The notes beneath the pieces were generated by a model. It saw only the letters and a list, made by a program, of their open reading frames with translations. It did not search any database and was not told where the DNA came from. A program made the translations under genes and the position numbers. From the IMG/VR virus record IMGVR_UViG_3300042924_001928, positions 1 through 52,582 of that record: DNA of 52,582 nt; one strand, written 5' to 3'. Of this stretch, positions 1 to 8,163 are shown piece by piece. The first letter of the stretch is position 1; the number at the start of each line of letters is the position of its first letter. This stretch comes from a virus.

Positions 1-856
1 CGCCTCCGGCACGTGTGGATGATTCGCGTCCTGATCCAGTCACGATACTCCTTGGTTTACTTCGAGCAGACGGATATTCGTCTGTATTTCGATTGTATCG
101 GTGGGGGAGATACTGTTGCAAGCGATTATCAAGCTCTTCCCAGTATTCTCTGTTCATAGGGTCCCACCCTTCAGCCGTCAGTGCCTCATCAATCTGTTTG
201 GCAATTCGGCTGTCCATATCCTTGTTGTCAGGCTTGTACCAGCGGTTGCGATCCATCCAGTCAGCCGCAAGCCTTTGCAGGCGAGGGTCCGGGATGTTTT
301 GCTGGCGCTGCGGCTGGACTGCCGTCTTCTTCAGGTTATTGAGGGTGTCGACCTGCTGGCGGGCTTCGTACCAAAGCTCTTGAGCCTTGGCCAGTGCTTC
401 ACCGTCTCCTGCATTGGTTGCCTCGGCGATCTTTGCCTTGGCATATTGCAGGCGCACATTCATGTCCTCAATAGCCTTGTCGATGCGAGCCAGATCCGCC
501 GAGTGAGTCTTGCGCTCAACAGCAGATAGGCGCTCCAAAAGCTCCTGGTTCTGCCGCTCAAGCAGGGCCAGCTTGTGGTCCTTCTCGACATTGGTGCGCT
601 TGACCAGTTCGCGCTTGGCCTTGCGGCGGGCGCGTTTGGCGGCCCTCAGGGCCTCGCTATCGTCCGGGTGGTCCTCGTTGTCCGGGTCATCCCCGGCAGC
701 ACCACCTTCGGCAGCAGCCACTTCTGGCTGGGCCTCTTCCTCTTCGCCTTCATCGGCCTGAGGATTCGGGATGGTGTCAGGAAGGGCCACAACGGCAGAG
801 CCGTCGAGTTCCTCCTTGACTTCAATTCGGTCGTCGTCTTGTTTGTCAGTGCTCAT
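1..856 (-). CDS. Putative head scaffolding protein, C-terminus cut by window edge
   Basis: 285 codons are visible, starting at the ATG at 854-856 with an AAGGAG ribosome site that overlaps the end of the next gene upstream. The N-terminal ~75 residues are very acidic (runs of D and E), followed by a basic, Arg/Lys/Ala-rich helix and long charged, coiled-coil-like helices with few hydrophobic residues. A more compact segment rich in Trp and Tyr follows near residues 195-250. This composition and the place between portal and (across the window edge) the capsid gene fit a scaffolding protein that templates procapsid assembly. A capsid protease or a head protein of unknown role remain possible, as the C-terminus is not seen. 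Confidence 0.6.
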   Translation of the reverse strand, partial: MSTDKQDDDRIEVKEELDGSAVVALPDTIPNPQADEGEEEEAQPEVAAAEGGAAGDDPDNEDHPDDSEALRAAKRARRKAKRELVKRTNVEKDHKLALLERQNQELLERLSAVERKTHSADLARIDKAIEDMNVRLQYAKAKIAEATNAGDGEALAKAQELWYEARQQVDTLNNLKKTAVQPQRQQNIPDPRLQRLAADWMDRNRWYKPDNKDMDSRIAKQIDEALTAEGWDPMNREYWEELDNRLQQYLPHRYNRNTDEYPSARSKPRSIVTGSGRESSTRAGG

Positions 857-865
857 AGTCGCTCC

Positions 866-1306
866 TTAGATAAACGATCGCATCAGCAACGGATTGCAGG
901 TGACTTTGGCAATCACCTCGTGGTCGTTGAGGATCATGAACAGCGCGGGGTCTTCTAGGTCGTTCTCCTCGCCCGGTACGGGTACTTCCCACCGGTCGCC
1001 GCCCCACTTCGGGACGCGGATGTAATCACCTGCCTCGCACCATGAACCCTCAGGCCACGGCTCGTTCGTATCGCGGTTGCGGAAGGCCAGCGGACCAATC
1101 TCAATGACTTTCGCCACCATGTTGTTCCACTTCTCGGTTTCCTTGGTCTCTTCGACCAAGATAATCCCGGCACTGGTCGCCTTCTTTTTGGTCCGACGCA
1201 ATTGCACAAGAATGCGTCCACCAAGAGGTTTCGCACCGGGGTCTACACTCGGGAAAGCCCAAGCAATGTCAGCGTCGCTAAACGCTTCCGGCTCATTCAT
1301 CTTCAT
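866..1306 (-). CDS. GroES/Cpn10-like co-chaperonin
   Basis: 146 residues. Residues from about 29 match the Cpn10 fold: KPLGGRILVQL, then a mobile-loop-like TSAGIILVEE, then a glycine turn and a KVIEIGPLAF strand, GDYIRVPKWGG, and a final strand with ILNDHEVIAKV. Host GroES is ~97 residues; this one has an N-terminal extension of ~28 and a short C-terminal tail. Phage GroES homologues (T4 gp31 type) cap host GroEL so that it can fold the capsid protein, which fits the location in the head operon beside scaffold and capsid. AAAGGAA precedes the ATG. The gene overlaps the next upstream gene by 14 bp. Fold assignment is fairly secure; use with GroEL is inferred. Confidence 0.8.
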   Translation of the reverse strand: MKMNEPEAFSDADIAWAFPSVDPGAKPLGGRILVQLRRTKKKATSAGIILVEETKETEKWNNMVAKVIEIGPLAFRNRDTNEPWPEGSWCEAGDYIRVPKWGGDRWEVPVPGEENDLEDPALFMILNDHEVIAKVTCNPLLMRSFI

Positions 1307-1478
1307 CTGGTTCCTTTAAGAGGTTATTTAAGATTTCAAGGGATTCTTCAAGCCCTTGATAATGACCAACAACGCGCTGGTACGCCTCCCAAGACGCAGT
1401 GTTTCCCACCGCTAGGGACAGCCTTATTTCAGCTTGGCGTGCCTTGATGGCCGCGATGAGGTCAGATACCTGTCTCAT
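1293..1478 (-). CDS. Small helical protein of the head operon, function unknown
   Basis: 61 residues, probably all helix (IAAIKARQAEI, SLEILNNLLKE) with an acidic tail. Its ATG overlaps the stop of the gene before it in an ATGA junction, and its own end overlaps the GroES-like gene by 14 bp, so it is translated as part of the portal-to-scaffold operon. Small proteins of this kind sit between portal and capsid genes in many podovirus-like genomes, but I cannot name its role. Confidence 0.75.
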   Translation of the reverse strand: MRQVSDLIAAIKARQAEIRLSLAVGNTASWEAYQRVVGHYQGLEESLEILNNLLKEPDEDE

Positions 1479-1633
1479 TTTTTCTTGGCCTGGGCGAGTG
1501 CACCTCCTTGGGGTTTGCTGGCCGGTGCCTTGGTGGGCTGGCCTTTGGGTTGCAGGGACGTGCCGTCAAGTTTCTCGCCCATGGCGATACGCTTGTGCAT
1601 CGGGATAAACAGACTGTTGTCTTGCTGTGCCAT
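1475..1633 (-). CDS. 52-residue basic protein after portal, unknown
   Basis: A short reading frame that fills the gap between portal and the 61-residue gene. The ATG overlaps the portal stop codon (TAATG) and the portal's last codons contain GGAGG six to seven bases upstream. Its TGA overlaps the next ATG. The protein starts MAQQDNSLFIP, contains HKRIAMGEKLDG, and has a Pro/Ala/Lys-rich, probably disordered tail ending AKKK. The tight coupling on both sides is the main support. Function unknown. Confidence 0.65.
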   Translation of the reverse strand: MAQQDNSLFIPMHKRIAMGEKLDGTSLQPKGQPTKAPASKPQGGALAQAKKK

Positions 1634-4155
1634 TAGAAACCTCCAAGTAGTCGGCGTTGTGCTTCGTTCTGAAGCGAAATTGCAGTTTCAAACTGCTCTG
1701 ATTGCAGTTCGGCGTCTTTTTGCGTCAAACGTGCAGTCTCAATACGCTCCTTCGTGAGGTTGTCCGCGGCATTCAGCGCCACGTCAATCTGCTCACGGCG
1801 AGCATCTTTCTCGGCATCCAGAGTCATCTTCTGGTTCTGTAGGGCAAGCTCACCCTGATCACGCTGGGCGCGACGGTTGGTCTCGGCCATGCTGGTCTCC
1901 ATGAGAACCTGCGCCTCAGGCGGCAATTGCGGCTTAGGCGTGAGTTGCTGCATAGCCTGGAGCATTTCCTGGACCTTGGGCACCACCTGCTCGAAGACCT
2001 TCTGAGCATCTTCGGCGACGTGTTGAGACGCCAGGGCAAACACCTTGTCGATCTCGGCCGTCAGGCGCACGTCTTCGTACTCCTGCTCGGTGATCGGCCG
2101 GTTGTTGCGGGCCTTGGTCACGTAGCCATTGGTACGGTTGAGGTACCACAGGACCATGTGCTGCTTGATGTGCTCCAGGGCACGCGGCAGGTAGATCGAG
2201 GCCATGATGGGATTACCACCGAAAGCCGGGTTCAGGCCGAAGTCCAGGTGGCTCTGAATGTGAGCCAGATGGTCCTGGTGGATGTAGGCATAGCCGTTCT
2301 GCCCGATAGCCATGGCCACGTTTTCGTCGGCCGGGTTGCGCTCTTCCGGTGCCGGGGTGTTCTTGAGGATCTCGTTGATGCCAGGGATCTTGATCTGCTT
2401 GAGGAATCGCTCCTCCACAGCCCTGCGGTCATACAGATCCGGGTACTTGTCAGCCCGGGCCAGCACGGCCTGAATCTGGGCCATACGCTGGGTCTCGGAA
2501 AAGATGTGCGGATCAGACACCGGCACCACGTCGGTGTTGCGGCGGAAGTCTTCCTTGTCGATCTCCAGGTCGGCGACGATCTCGCCCTTACGCTGGTCTT
2601 CCAGGTACCACCGGTTCAGGCGGCCCAGGATCTTGAGCACCCGAGCCTGGGAGTCATGCAGTCGGGCATGAATCGCAGAGAACACGGCGGCGCCCTGCTC
2701 GATGAGTGCCTGAGTCGTGCCCACCGGCGCGTTGGAGGTCACGTCAGCGATCTTCTCTTCCGCGGTGGTCACCACACCCTTGGCGGCCTTATCCAGCCAG
2801 CCCAGAAGCTCCAGCAGCACCGGAGACGGCGGATTGAACGGCATGGGCATGGCGATCTTGCGGATGTCGTCCACGCCTGGGGCGCCTTCGATCTCGCAGA
2901 CCTGGGTGACGTCCACCTGCTGGCTCTGGCCAGAGATCTTGGCACCCTTGAGCTTGAGCATGGTTGCCGCGTTGTTGATGTGCGCGGAGTCCAGCAAAGC
3001 ACGCAGGGCGCCCGTCAGAGCGGCAGACAGTCCACCGATAAGGTGAGGCATGCCGATGGCGTAAGCACCGCGCCAGGGGATGAATTTGAACTCCACGACC
3101 CAGTCGAGCTTGGTCATGGTCTCGTCGCCTTCTTCCCAGTTGCGGTACAGGCCCACCACCTCGTTCTCAAGCTCATCGATCATGAGCACGTACGGGGCGC
3201 TTTCGCCTTTGGACCGGCCGTCTTCGTCGATCTCCAGCCACGTATAGATGTGATAGACGACGCGCACGCCGTCTTCGTTGTCCTCAAACTTGCGGCCTTC
3301 GATCTTGTCGTTGGCCTTCTGGGCCTTGGACTCTTCCGGCTCCATTGTTGCGCGGATGAGACTAATGTCTCGGTACAAACCCGAACGAATGCGGCGCTTG
3401 AACTCCCACTCGGTGATGTCGTGCACTTCGGTTGCACGCTGTGCCGTGTAGAAGTTTGTCGCGGCAAACGGTACGATCACGCGATCGATGGGCATGAACT
3501 CAGCGCAGGGCCTCTTTTTGTCCTCGTCGTACCAGAGCTTGAGGTACTGAGAGCCGCCCAGGGGTAGCTGGGTCAGAAGCTGCTCCTGCTCATCGCGGAA
3601 CTCTTCAATCTGCTCCGTCAACTGCCAGTTCATGTAGTCGCGCTTGCGCTCGGCGCGTTGAACTTTCTCCTCGTCAGCAACGCCCAGGATCTTGGTCCGC
3701 ACCGGGCCATCCGGCGGGAACAATTCCTTGATGGCGCGGGAGGCAAAGTCCACGCAGGCTTCAGCCATGACAGGGTGCACAACCTTTGAGGCGCCCATGA
3801 AGGTGGCGCCACCAGGAGCATCCTTGCCCATGCCGGTGCGCTTCAGTCCCTCTTCGTATTGCTTGTCTCGCTCTTCGCGGGCCTGCTTGTCTTTCTTAAC
3901 CAGATCGATGAATCGCAGGGCCATCGAGTCCAGCTTCATGGGGTCGACGGTCTCGGCGAGGTTCTGGTAGAAGTCCTCGTCTTCCATCGGCCCTTCGGTC
4001 TCCATCTTGACTACGGCCGACCCATCGGGAAGCTCTTCGATCTCCGCCTCTTCAGGAGGCAGTTCGACCTCGATGTCTTCCTCTTCCATCGCCTCGTCAG
4101 GGATGCCTTCAATGAATCGTCCGTACTCGGGATCAATGGGGAATTCAGTGGCCAT
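1633..4155 (-). CDS. Portal protein (P22/podovirus-like)
   Basis: 840 residues, long for a portal but in the range of P22-like portals. An acidic N-terminal extension (~70 residues) precedes the conserved start of the clip/wing region, with GATFMGASKVVHPVMAEAC and FASRAIKELFPPDGPV near 115-150. A Gly/Pro-containing segment near 365-390 (AIGMPHLIGGLSAALTGALR) is followed by long helices. The C-terminal ~150 residues are Gln/Ala-rich helix, like the barrel of P22 gp1. The dodecamer would form the DNA channel at one capsid vertex, docking terminase and then the gp4-like adaptor. Position downstream of terL and upstream of scaffold and capsid supports the call. Confidence 0.85.
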   Translation of the reverse strand: MATEFPIDPEYGRFIEGIPDEAMEEEDIEVELPPEEAEIEELPDGSAVVKMETEGPMEDEDFYQNLAETVDPMKLDSMALRFIDLVKKDKQAREERDKQYEEGLKRTGMGKDAPGGATFMGASKVVHPVMAEACVDFASRAIKELFPPDGPVRTKILGVADEEKVQRAERKRDYMNWQLTEQIEEFRDEQEQLLTQLPLGGSQYLKLWYDEDKKRPCAEFMPIDRVIVPFAATNFYTAQRATEVHDITEWEFKRRIRSGLYRDISLIRATMEPEESKAQKANDKIEGRKFEDNEDGVRVVYHIYTWLEIDEDGRSKGESAPYVLMIDELENEVVGLYRNWEEGDETMTKLDWVVEFKFIPWRGAYAIGMPHLIGGLSAALTGALRALLDSAHINNAATMLKLKGAKISGQSQQVDVTQVCEIEGAPGVDDIRKIAMPMPFNPPSPVLLELLGWLDKAAKGVVTTAEEKIADVTSNAPVGTTQALIEQGAAVFSAIHARLHDSQARVLKILGRLNRWYLEDQRKGEIVADLEIDKEDFRRNTDVVPVSDPHIFSETQRMAQIQAVLARADKYPDLYDRRAVEERFLKQIKIPGINEILKNTPAPEERNPADENVAMAIGQNGYAYIHQDHLAHIQSHLDFGLNPAFGGNPIMASIYLPRALEHIKQHMVLWYLNRTNGYVTKARNNRPITEQEYEDVRLTAEIDKVFALASQHVAEDAQKVFEQVVPKVQEMLQAMQQLTPKPQLPPEAQVLMETSMAETNRRAQRDQGELALQNQKMTLDAEKDARREQIDVALNAADNLTKERIETARLTQKDAELQSEQFETAISLQNEAQRRLLGGF

Positions 4156-4169
4156 GTTCTAACCTTCTC

Positions 4170-7100
4170 TTATCGGATAAGGGCCGCCAGCATCTGGGCG
4201 TCCTTGTTGTTCGTGATCTTGACCTTGCGCTTCTTCTTGACAGCGCCGCCCTTCTTCTTCTCGGTGCGTAGGTCAGGCATGCCTTCCTTCTTGAACCACG
4301 GCATCAGCACACCCTCTCCGGTATCAATCATGTTGAGGATGTAGTTGCGGATGTTGCGCGGGGTCGGCGTGATGCCAGAGCCCTGCAAGGTGTACGCCGT
4401 TTGGCGCTCCAGCAGGTCCAGCGCATCGCCACGCGGAGACTTCAGGCCCGTTAATTCACCGCCGCCGAACCAGCGACCAGCCTGGGCCATGCCGCCAGGG
4501 ATGCCAAGCTCACCAGCGATGTCCAGCATCTTGCCCTCGGCCGCGCCGTACTCGGTCGGGCCAAAACCACCCTGCTCAGTGAAGTAGGGATGGAAGCGGC
4601 TGCCGCGGGTTTGGCCTGCTGCCTCATGGACGTCCAGCACCACTGACTGACCGAAGTCGCCAGCCTTCTGAGTGCCGTAAGTCGGAATCTTGTAGTTGGT
4701 CGGGATGTCGGCCTTGAGTAGTTCGCGCAGGTCCTGATTTCCCTCCAAGACGTTTTTCACGCCCTCACGGTGCACAGGCATCAGCGGCAGTCCGGTGCCG
4801 TATTGGTCCTTGAACTTGGCCATCTCGCGGGTGACCGTCTCCTCATCGAGGGGCAGGCCACGAGCACGCATGTCGCGCAGGAACTGGCCCACGGCCATCT
4901 CGTTCATGATCGAGTTGCGGGCCGATGCCGGGGCGATGCTGTGCACGAAGAGGTTGAACTTCTCCTCGGGGATGCCGCGCTCTAGGGCTGCGAGCTTCAG
5001 GGGATAGAGAGACGCATAGAACGTCTCGCCACCCAACGGCAGGCCGCGGGTGATCTGGCCCTTGATCAGTTCCCGGTTGACCGGGTCTTCGTAGATCTCT
5101 TCGATGTGGCTCAGGTCAGCACGGGCAGGCTTGTACCGCGGGAAGCGGGTCTGCTCGATGCCGGGAAATCCCTCTAGGGCTTCCTTGATGCGCTCACGGT
5201 CGAAGGCTTGCAGTTCTTTGCGGGGAGGCGTCCAAGGCTCCACCGGCTGGGCCAGGAAGTCGCGGGTCTCTTGAATTCGCTTCTCCACAACCTCAGGCAC
5301 GTTGCGCTGACGCTCCGGCAGGGAGGCGCTGAACTTGGACTTCTCCAGGGCGCCGTAAGTCTTCTCCAGGGCGGGCTTCTCAACCTTCTCCCACTTGAGC
5401 TTCTGCTCGGCCTGACGCAGGCCCTTCTTCATGGCATCAGCGTCAGAGAGCTTGGGGTTGTCGGCTTTGATCTTGTCGGCCATCTTCTCGGCGGTAGACT
5501 CAAGCTGCTTCTGAGTGAAGGCGGGCTTGACGACCTCCTTGATCTTCTCCTTGAGCTTTTCCTTGATGCCGCCACCACCGGCCATGCCCAGCAGACCCTT
5601 TAGCTCATCGCGCATCGGATCAGGGCTGACGTAACCACCGGCGGCCATTGACAGGCGCATGGTGTCGAGGTTGTCAGAGATGTGAACCCGGCCACCCTTC
5701 TTCTTGAGTTGGGTGCGGGCCTTCACGTCCTCAGGCTTGAGTTCCCGGGCTTTGGTGACGGTGACGTCGCGGTTGTACTTGTCGATCGGAATGGCCAGAC
5801 CGTACTGGCGGCCAGCGAACGGGTCGACCATCAGCATCTCAACGTGGGGATCGCCACCACGCTCTGCGGCTCGGCGGTTGGCATAGTACTCGGCCACTTT
5901 GCGCTGCGGGGTAGCAGACAGCGACGGGTCATCGGCCAGTTCACCGGTGTAGCCACGATAGACGCCCATCATCATCTTCTGCTCGGGCACTTCTTTTTTG
6001 GCCACGCCAAGCATGTCCTTGAGCTTGTCCTTGATGGCGTCCTTGACGGCGCCTCCGCCCGCATATGGGCGCACTGGTGTGGGTTTGAACATGATGGCCG
6101 TGGGTTTGGTTAGGTTGGGGTTCAGCACGCCCTCGTAGCCATACTCCTTGGCCAGTCGCTCTACGTCCGTGAATGGGCTGCCCTGCACCAGACCCTTGTT
6201 GGCTGGCGCGGTGTAAGGGATGCGGCTACTTTCGGCGGCCAGGGTCCGCAGCTTCAGCGGGTCGGCTGCCACGTCATACAGGCCCTGAGACTCAGCGCCA
6301 TAGCGGTATGGGCCCAGCCCTGGCTCCGGCGTGATCATGCCGGGTTGGCCAGCGTAGAAGTAGCTGCGCTCCATGACCGCTCCCGGCGTGTCCTTCAAGC
6401 GGGCCATTTCCTCGCCCTTGATGCCGGTGCCGTACATACGGGGGTCGGTCATAGACAGGTCTGGCCGGGTGCTGAAGTGCGTCAATTGGGCCGCGGTGGT
6501 TGTACCGGCCTCTGGCTTGATCAGCGGCTGCACAGAGGAGGGCATGCCACCCTTGTAGTTCAGGTCGAGGAACTCAGGCGGCAGGATCACGCTCTTCTGG
6601 GGCGCGAACTGGAACTGCTGCCATGCCTCGCCCAGATCCTTGTTGATCTCGTCCAGCATGGCCGTCTGGCCACGTCGGCGGGCCTCATAGGCTTGGCCGT
6701 TCAATTCGTTGATGCGGGCCTTCAGTTCGGCGTTCAGCGGGGTGTAGTTCACGAAGCTGTTCTGGCCGCGGGTTTCGCTGGTCATGGCCAAGCGGGCCAG
6801 GGGCGAGAACATCTTGCTGTGGGCGGCCCAGGCAATCTCTTCCCCCTTGGGGCCGAACTGGTTGCCGTGGATGGCGTGGCCAAAGAAGTCGTGCACGGCC
6901 CGGAACATCTCATTGGTGTTCAGGCCGGTATTGGGATCGACGGCGTTCAGGAAGTCGTGGGGGTCACCGCCCTGGTACACGTACATGTGGCGGTTGCCGT
7001 AGATGTCGCGCAGCAGTTCCTTGCTGTTGTCGTAGTTGCCCTCACCAGCGCGGTGATAGGACATATTGATCGGCAGGGCGCGGAACTGTTGCTCAGTCTC

Positions 7101-8114
7101 CTTGGCCAGTTGCCGGTACGACGCCTCCATCAGTTGGTCGTAGTTCTGGGCGCCAGACTTCTCCACCAGGGTGGGGTACTTCTTGGCGTAGGCGTCAAAG
7201 ACCGCGGTTTTGTAAAGCGGGTCATCAGTGGCGGCCAAACCGAAGACGCGGCCGATCGGGGCCTGCTTCAGTAGCGATGACTCGGGGATTTCGGGCAGTT
7301 GGTAGGGGCCACCTGCATTCTTGCGGCTGTACTGGTCAGCCACTTGCCGGACGAAGTTGTCCGGCTGCTTCATCATTTGCTGAATTGCTTCGTCCGTAAC
7401 TGATTGCGAAACATCGCTTCCAGTTGGTCCGAGGATACCTTGGGGGCGCCCAACACCTTCTTTCGTTCCGCGATTCTGTCGCCCAGTTGCTTGAGGTAGG
7501 TTTGGGCGGACTCGATAGAACGGTCCTTCTTGGGTTGTTTCATACGTGACTCCTTGTGGTTTTACAGGCGCCACTGGCGCAGCAGACTCCGGCGTCCTCA
7601 TCGGGACGGGAATCGAACGGTCTTCAATTCTACCTTGAATTGGAGGAGTCCTGGCCTTTTGTGCCAGAGCCTTAGTTGCGGATGCCGTGCCCTTCATGCC
7701 GGGGATCATGCCCACAGCGCCGAAGACGCCCTCCACACCGGCGCCGATGTAGTCACCCTGCTTGGCTGCCTCACCTGCTGCTTCGAGACCGCGGGCAGCC
7801 TCTTGAGTCTGCATGGCCGTACCCAGGAACGGGACGATGTCGGCCAGCCCCATGCCCAGCGGCAAGTTGCTGCTTGTGCCACCCATCAGGGTCTCAGCCC
7901 GCTGGCGTGCTTTGTATCGATCAACCCCAAGGGCTTCCATACCGCGCTGGAGCTTGCTCGCAGCGATCTCCCGGAATGTCGGGTCGTAAGGTTTGATCTC
8001 GCCGGTAATCGGGACGTTTGAAGGCATGGCCGGAAGCGGCGAAGGCGCCGACGGCTTCTCTTCCGGTATTGACCCGAGAACCATGTCGGCAAGCTGCTTT
8101 CCAAAGTCGGCCAT
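4170..8114 (-). CDS. 1,314-residue multidomain 'polyvalent' protein with ADP-ribosyltransferase-like segments; candidate ejected virion protein
   Basis: Located between terL and portal. Regions seen: a hydrophobic Gly/Ala segment near 90-140; a domain at ~350-460 with HDFFGHA (408-414), a GEE pair and SPLARLAMTSETRGQNS, whose His/Asp/Glu set could bind metal; an ADP-ribosyltransferase-like segment at ~553-685 (LTHFSTRP, MYGTGIKG, RSYFY, YGYEGVLNP); a second at ~725-785 (GVYRGYTGE, SATPQRKVAEYYA, LAIPID); Lys/Gly linkers (KKKGGRV, GGGGIKEKLKEKIKE); and a conserved-looking C-terminal domain (~950-1290) with APASARNS and FLRDMRARGLPL. Large proteins of this build in other phages are carried in virions and ejected into the host. 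The enzymatic activity is inferred from motif resemblance only. Confidence 0.6.
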   Translation of the reverse strand: MADFGKQLADMVLGSIPEEKPSAPSPLPAMPSNVPITGEIKPYDPTFREIAASKLQRGMEALGVDRYKARQRAETLMGGTSSNLPLGMGLADIVPFLGTAMQTQEAARGLEAAGEAAKQGDYIGAGVEGVFGAVGMIPGMKGTASATKALAQKARTPPIQGRIEDRSIPVPMRTPESAAPVAPVKPQGVTYETTQEGPFYRVRPNLPQATGRQNRGTKEGVGRPQGILGPTGSDVSQSVTDEAIQQMMKQPDNFVRQVADQYSRKNAGGPYQLPEIPESSLLKQAPIGRVFGLAATDDPLYKTAVFDAYAKKYPTLVEKSGAQNYDQLMEASYRQLAKETEQQFRALPINMSYHRAGEGNYDNSKELLRDIYGNRHMYVYQGGDPHDFLNAVDPNTGLNTNEMFRAVHDFFGHAIHGNQFGPKGEEIAWAAHSKMFSPLARLAMTSETRGQNSFVNYTPLNAELKARINELNGQAYEARRRGQTAMLDEINKDLGEAWQQFQFAPQKSVILPPEFLDLNYKGGMPSSVQPLIKPEAGTTTAAQLTHFSTRPDLSMTDPRMYGTGIKGEEMARLKDTPGAVMERSYFYAGQPGMITPEPGLGPYRYGAESQGLYDVAADPLKLRTLAAESSRIPYTAPANKGLVQGSPFTDVERLAKEYGYEGVLNPNLTKPTAIMFKPTPVRPYAGGGAVKDAIKDKLKDMLGVAKKEVPEQKMMMGVYRGYTGELADDPSLSATPQRKVAEYYANRRAAERGGDPHVEMLMVDPFAGRQYGLAIPIDKYNRDVTVTKARELKPEDVKARTQLKKKGGRVHISDNLDTMRLSMAAGGYVSPDPMRDELKGLLGMAGGGGIKEKLKEKIKEVVKPAFTQKQLESTAEKMADKIKADNPKLSDADAMKKGLRQAEQKLKWEKVEKPALEKTYGALEKSKFSASLPERQRNVPEVVEKRIQETRDFLAQPVEPWTPPRKELQAFDRERIKEALEGFPGIEQTRFPRYKPARADLSHIEEIYEDPVNRELIKGQITRGLPLGGETFYASLYPLKLAALERGIPEEKFNLFVHSIAPASARNSIMNEMAVGQFLRDMRARGLPLDEETVTREMAKFKDQYGTGLPLMPVHREGVKNVLEGNQDLRELLKADIPTNYKIPTYGTQKAGDFGQSVVLDVHEAAGQTRGSRFHPYFTEQGGFGPTEYGAAEGKMLDIAGELGIPGGMAQAGRWFGGGELTGLKSPRGDALDLLERQTAYTLQGSGITPTPRNIRNYILNMIDTGEGVLMPWFKKEGMPDLRTEKKKGGAVKKKRKVKITNNKDAQMLAALIR

Positions 8115-8163
8115 AGCCTAGCCTCTCGAAGACGAAATTAACCGCAATGATACTCTCGTGCGG

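Noticed and set aside
1927-3567. 546-codon open frame on the plus strand inside the portal gene
   Set aside because: It mirrors the portal codons (His/Val/Leu/Asp-rich antisense composition), has no ribosome site and no neighbours in its direction; the minus-strand portal explains the open frame.
6345-7274. 309-codon plus-strand frame inside the 1,314-residue gene
   Set aside because: Antisense shadow with His/Gln/Val/Gly-rich composition and no start signal.
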